Assembly: GCA_964369725.1 (NCBI GenBank)
Contig: CAYJGC010000015.1
Span: 1 to 34,214 of the forward strand
DNA: 34,214 bases
Reading direction: 5' to 3'
DNA from: Paraeggerthella sp964369725
GTDB lineage: Bacteria > Actinomycetota > Coriobacteriia > Coriobacteriales > Eggerthellaceae
Below, piece by piece: positions 31,849 through 34,214 of the stretch. How positions within the stretch are numbered: position 1 is the stretch's first letter; each line of letters opens with the position of its first letter. The translations under genes and the position numbers were made by a program. The notes under the pieces are model-generated. The model ran no database searches. It was not told where the DNA came from and saw nothing but the letters and a program-made list of their open reading frames with translations.

Positions 31849-31914
31849 CAAGCTTTAAGGTGTGTTAACGGAGGAGCTGCAAACATACGATTCCTTCCTT
31901 ATGAACTATATCTT

Positions 31915-31954
31915 AATGAGGGCTGATGTCAGAAAAGGCGTCAGCCCTCATTTG
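31915..31954 (+). terminator. Terminator of putP
   Basis: AATGAGGGCTGA (31915-31926) pairs perfectly with TCAGCCCTCATT (31941-31952), extended inward by four further pairs including G-U, with loop AGAAAA. A short TTT ends the stem. Confidence 0.75.
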
Positions 31955-32076
31955 CTAAGCTGGGTATGTATAAGAGGTTTGTTTCTTATAATTATGTAGA
32001 CCATGCGAACAAAATACCCCATCTTGCGATACCGCTATAGCAGAACCCTCTTTTAGAAAAACCTTATTCTTCGTTG

Positions 32077-32107
32077 TGTTATTATTGACCCCGTATTTTA
32101 GGTCAAT
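32077..32107 (+). promoter_or_regulatory. Extended -10 and inverted repeat upstream of asnB
   Basis: TGTTATTAT (32077-32085) is an extended -10 form (TGn-TATTAT), giving a start near 32092. ATTGACC (32084-32090) and GGTCAAT (32101-32107) form a 7-bp inverted repeat with a 10-nt spacer that covers this start, a likely regulator site or leader hairpin. Confidence 0.45.
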
Positions 32108-32145
32108 GAGCTCTTTGCGTTTGCAGAGGGAAGGGACGGATTTCT

Positions 32146-34110
32146 TTGTGCGGGTTTGTTGGTTTTATTTCTGAAGAGCTAGATGCGTCTCAGCGTGAAA
32201 TTGTTATTAAAGATATGGCGGATAGAATTGTTCATCGAGGTCCCGATGATGAACGTTACTATCTCGATGAAACTATCGCTATGGGATTTAGACGCCTGTC
32301 GATTATCGATATCGAGTCGTCTCATCAGCCTATGAGAAGCGAAAACGATGCCTTTGTTTTGACGTTTAACGGGGAGATTTACAACTTCCAAGAACTCCGT
32401 AAAGAACTTGAAGCATGCGGACATACTTTTCGTACGAAGGGTGATACCGAAACCATTTTAGTTGGCTATCAAGAGTGGGGCTGCGATGTTTTTCGTCGTT
32501 TGAGAGGAATGTTTGCCCTAGCCCTTTGGGATAAAGAAAAAAAAGAACTCATTTGTGCTCGTGACATCTTTGGTATCAAGCCGTTTTATTATACGCGCGT
32601 AAATAATCAGTTCATCTGGGGATCTGAGATCAAATCATTTTTGGCACATCCTTACTTTAAAAAAGAACTCAATCGTGACCTGCTTCCCGAGTATCTGTGC
32701 TTCGAATACATGAATGATACTCAAACTATGTTTAAGGGCGTTCATAAGCTTATGCCGGGTCACTTCATGGTGTTTACCGGTGAAGAGGTGTGTCATGAAT
32801 GCTACTACGAAATTGAATACAAAATCGATGAATCAAAAACGATGGATGAATGGGCAGAGGCTATTAATGAAGTTTTTGACGAATCGGTTGCTGCCCATGA
32901 AATTGCAGATGTTGAAATTGGTAGTTTTTTGTCAGGTGGCATTGACTCTTCGCTTGCGGCGTACCGTATGAGTACTCATGCGCCTGACGTTAAGACTTTT
33001 TCTGTAGGATATAAGCCAGAATGTCAAGACGTTATTGATTCAATAAATAAATTACCTGATTTTGAAATCAAGCTTGATGAACTTGATGATGCGCGCGCTT
33101 TCGCAGAGTGGGCAAATCTCCCTAACGACACAGTGCAGGTTTCATCTAAGCAATTCTTAGATGTGGTTCCTACTGAGCAATACCACATGGATGAACCTTT
33201 AGGAGCACCAAGCGCTATCCCTCTATATTTTGTTTCTGAATTAGCAAGAAAACAGCTTAAGGTAGTGCAGTCCGGTGAAGGCGCCGATGAATTATTTGGA
33301 GGCTATTGGATTTACCATGACCAATATGTATTCGGGAAGTATTTCAGAGTGCCGCGTTTCTTGCGTAGTATAGCAGGGGCTTTGGCCGAAAAGCTCCCAC
33401 CTTTCCGTGGAAGAAGATTTGCCATGAGAGGATCTGGCGGTCCTGAAAAGTCATATCAACGTGCTAGTATGAATTACATGTGGGATGAGATTCCTGATAT
33501 CTTGAAAAACTATTCAGGTACGTATAAGCCTTGGGAGCGTTGTAAGGCTTTCTTCGACAAAGCAAAGAAGCAAGACATTGATATTATCACGCAAACTCAA
33601 TATGTTGATATGTTGAGTTACATGCCCTTTGATATCTGTCTCAAGGCAGACAAGATGTCGATGGCGCATTCGCTTGAGCTTCGTGTTCCTTTCCTTGATA
33701 AGAGAGTACTTGACGTGGCTTTGCAAATTCCTACAAAATATCGCGTTGATGCAACACATTCAAAATATGCTTTGCGTGTAGCAGCCTCGCGTTTGGGATT
33801 TGACAACAAAGTGGCCAATATGCCCAAGCAGCCGTTCATTACTCCTTTGACCGTATGGCTTCAGACAGATTTGTATTACAATCGAATTAAGGAGAAATTC
33901 ACGAGCGAATCAGCTCAAGAGTTCTTTAATACCGACTATTTAGTGCAAATGCTTGACGATCACAAAAGTGCTGACTTTACTACCGCGGAAGGTCGCGGAA
34001 AGCTTAAGATGATGCGCATTTGGAACGTGTATTGCTTCTTAGAGTGGTACGAAGTTTTCTTTGGGGAAAGCTCAAAGAAGCTTCAGCCGAAACTCGTGCT
34101 TAATGCGTAA
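32146..34110 (+). CDS. asnB: Asparagine synthetase, glutamine-hydrolysing
   Basis: Makes asparagine from aspartate, ATP and glutamine ammonia in the cytosol. The TTG start at 32146 is right because Cys2 follows at once (MCGFVGF): the N-terminal Cys is the glutaminase nucleophile after Met removal. Residues 2-200 are the Ntn glutaminase domain (RGPDDE, FNGEIYN, GDTET). Residues 230-640 are the synthetase domain with the PP-loop SGGIDSS at about 263 and SGEGADELFGGYW. At 654 residues it is of the longer AsnB type. GAGGGAAGG lies 11 bases upstream. It appears to be monocistronic, with a terminator 70 bases after the stop. Confidence 0.95.
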   Translation: MCGFVGFISEELDASQREIVIKDMADRIVHRGPDDERYYLDETIAMGFRRLSIIDIESSHQPMRSENDAFVLTFNGEIYNFQELRKELEACGHTFRTKGDTETILVGYQEWGCDVFRRLRGMFALALWDKEKKELICARDIFGIKPFYYTRVNNQFIWGSEIKSFLAHPYFKKELNRDLLPEYLCFEYMNDTQTMFKGVHKLMPGHFMVFTGEEVCHECYYEIEYKIDESKTMDEWAEAINEVFDESVAAHEIADVEIGSFLSGGIDSSLAAYRMSTHAPDVKTFSVGYKPECQDVIDSINKLPDFEIKLDELDDARAFAEWANLPNDTVQVSSKQFLDVVPTEQYHMDEPLGAPSAIPLYFVSELARKQLKVVQSGEGADELFGGYWIYHDQYVFGKYFRVPRFLRSIAGALAEKLPPFRGRRFAMRGSGGPEKSYQRASMNYMWDEIPDILKNYSGTYKPWERCKAFFDKAKKQDIDIITQTQYVDMLSYMPFDICLKADKMSMAHSLELRVPFLDKRVLDVALQIPTKYRVDATHSKYALRVAASRLGFDNKVANMPKQPFITPLTVWLQTDLYYNRIKEKFTSESAQEFFNTDYLVQMLDDHKSADFTTAEGRGKLKMMRIWNVYCFLEWYEVFFGESSKKLQPKLVLNA

Positions 34111-34177
34111 TGGAGATTGCATTACGAAATATTTGCTTGATGTGAGGTAGTTTAGTCCGGTAAATCTTAGCTATGCA

Positions 34178-34212
34178 AAAACGGCGCTGTCATTGATTGA
34201 CTGCGCCGTTTT
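34178..34212 (+). terminator. Terminator of asnB
   Basis: AAAACGGCGC (34178-34187) pairs perfectly with GCGCCGTTTT (34203-34212), with an inner GTCA/TGAC stem after one mismatch and a TTGAT loop. The T4 tail ends at the window edge. Confidence 0.85.
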
Positions 34213-34214
34213 CT

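Noticed and set aside
1..34214. tRNA or rRNA genes, insertion sequences, phage attachment sites
   Set aside because: I looked for T-loop motifs, transposase motifs and flanking repeats on both strands and found none that hold up.

Overview
The window (about 34.2 kb, roughly 45% GC by eye) looks like a chromosomal segment of an anaerobic, Gram-positive-like bacterium. Several things point this way: a short 4.5S-type SRP RNA beside dnaX-ybaB-recR, a gatCAB amidotransferase operon, T-box regulation of an ilv operon, strong Shine-Dalgarno sites, extended -10 promoters, and molybdenum-cofactor and poly-ferredoxin genes. A low-GC member of the Coriobacteriia (Actinobacteria) is my best guess from gene style and order. 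That is an inference; no marker here fixes it. Position 3140-3239 is a run of 100 N, so two contigs are joined there and the distance across the join is unknown.

Layout. 1-656: terminator of an unseen upstream gene, then a degenerate tandem repeat of about 30-nt period. 657-gap: a Ca2+-type P-ATPase whose C-terminus is lost in the gap. 3240-8927: two hairpins, a promoter, a T-box-like leader with a terminator, then ilvD-ilvB-ilvN-ilvC (valine/isoleucine synthesis) and a strong terminator. 9020-9451 (-): small four-helix membrane protein. 9652-13632: gatC-gatA-gatB plus a small membrane protein, closed by a bidirectional terminator shared with the minus-strand GntR/ABC-ATPase/ABC-permease operon (13660-15611), which has a perfect palindromic operator. 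15711-18806: an arsenic operon (acr3, a ferredoxin-arsenate reductase fusion, a membrane-anchored thioredoxin, ccdA) with no arsR in sight. 18987-22815: small protein, SRP RNA, dnaX, ybaB, recR. 22816-23241: intergenic, with a possible minus-strand small RNA. 23242-25732: MobB-MobA fusion and a protein with four cysteine cluster motifs. 25744-30145: NCS1 permease, DUF917 protein, hydantoinase/oxoprolinase-A-like protein. 30283-31848: PutP-type Na+/solute symporter. 32146-34212: asparagine synthetase and terminator.

How the genes fit together. The ilv operon makes branched-chain amino acids, but its leader, read by alignment to the glyQS-type Stem I, shows GCC (Ala) at the specifier position instead of an Ile/Val/Leu codon. 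The arsenic operon joins reduction of arsenate in the cytosol (ArsC carrying its own two 4Fe-4S clusters) with arsenite efflux (Acr3) and an outward thiol-electron relay (CcdA plus tethered thioredoxin). The purine/hydantoin-type permease, DUF917 and HyuA-like genes form a plausible uptake-and-processing module for a cyclic amide.

The items most worth a second look are the ferredoxin-ArsC/Trx/CcdA arsenic operon, the Ala-type specifier on the ilv T-box, the 30-nt periodic repeat block, and the palindrome and alternative-pairing leader before the DUF917 operon.
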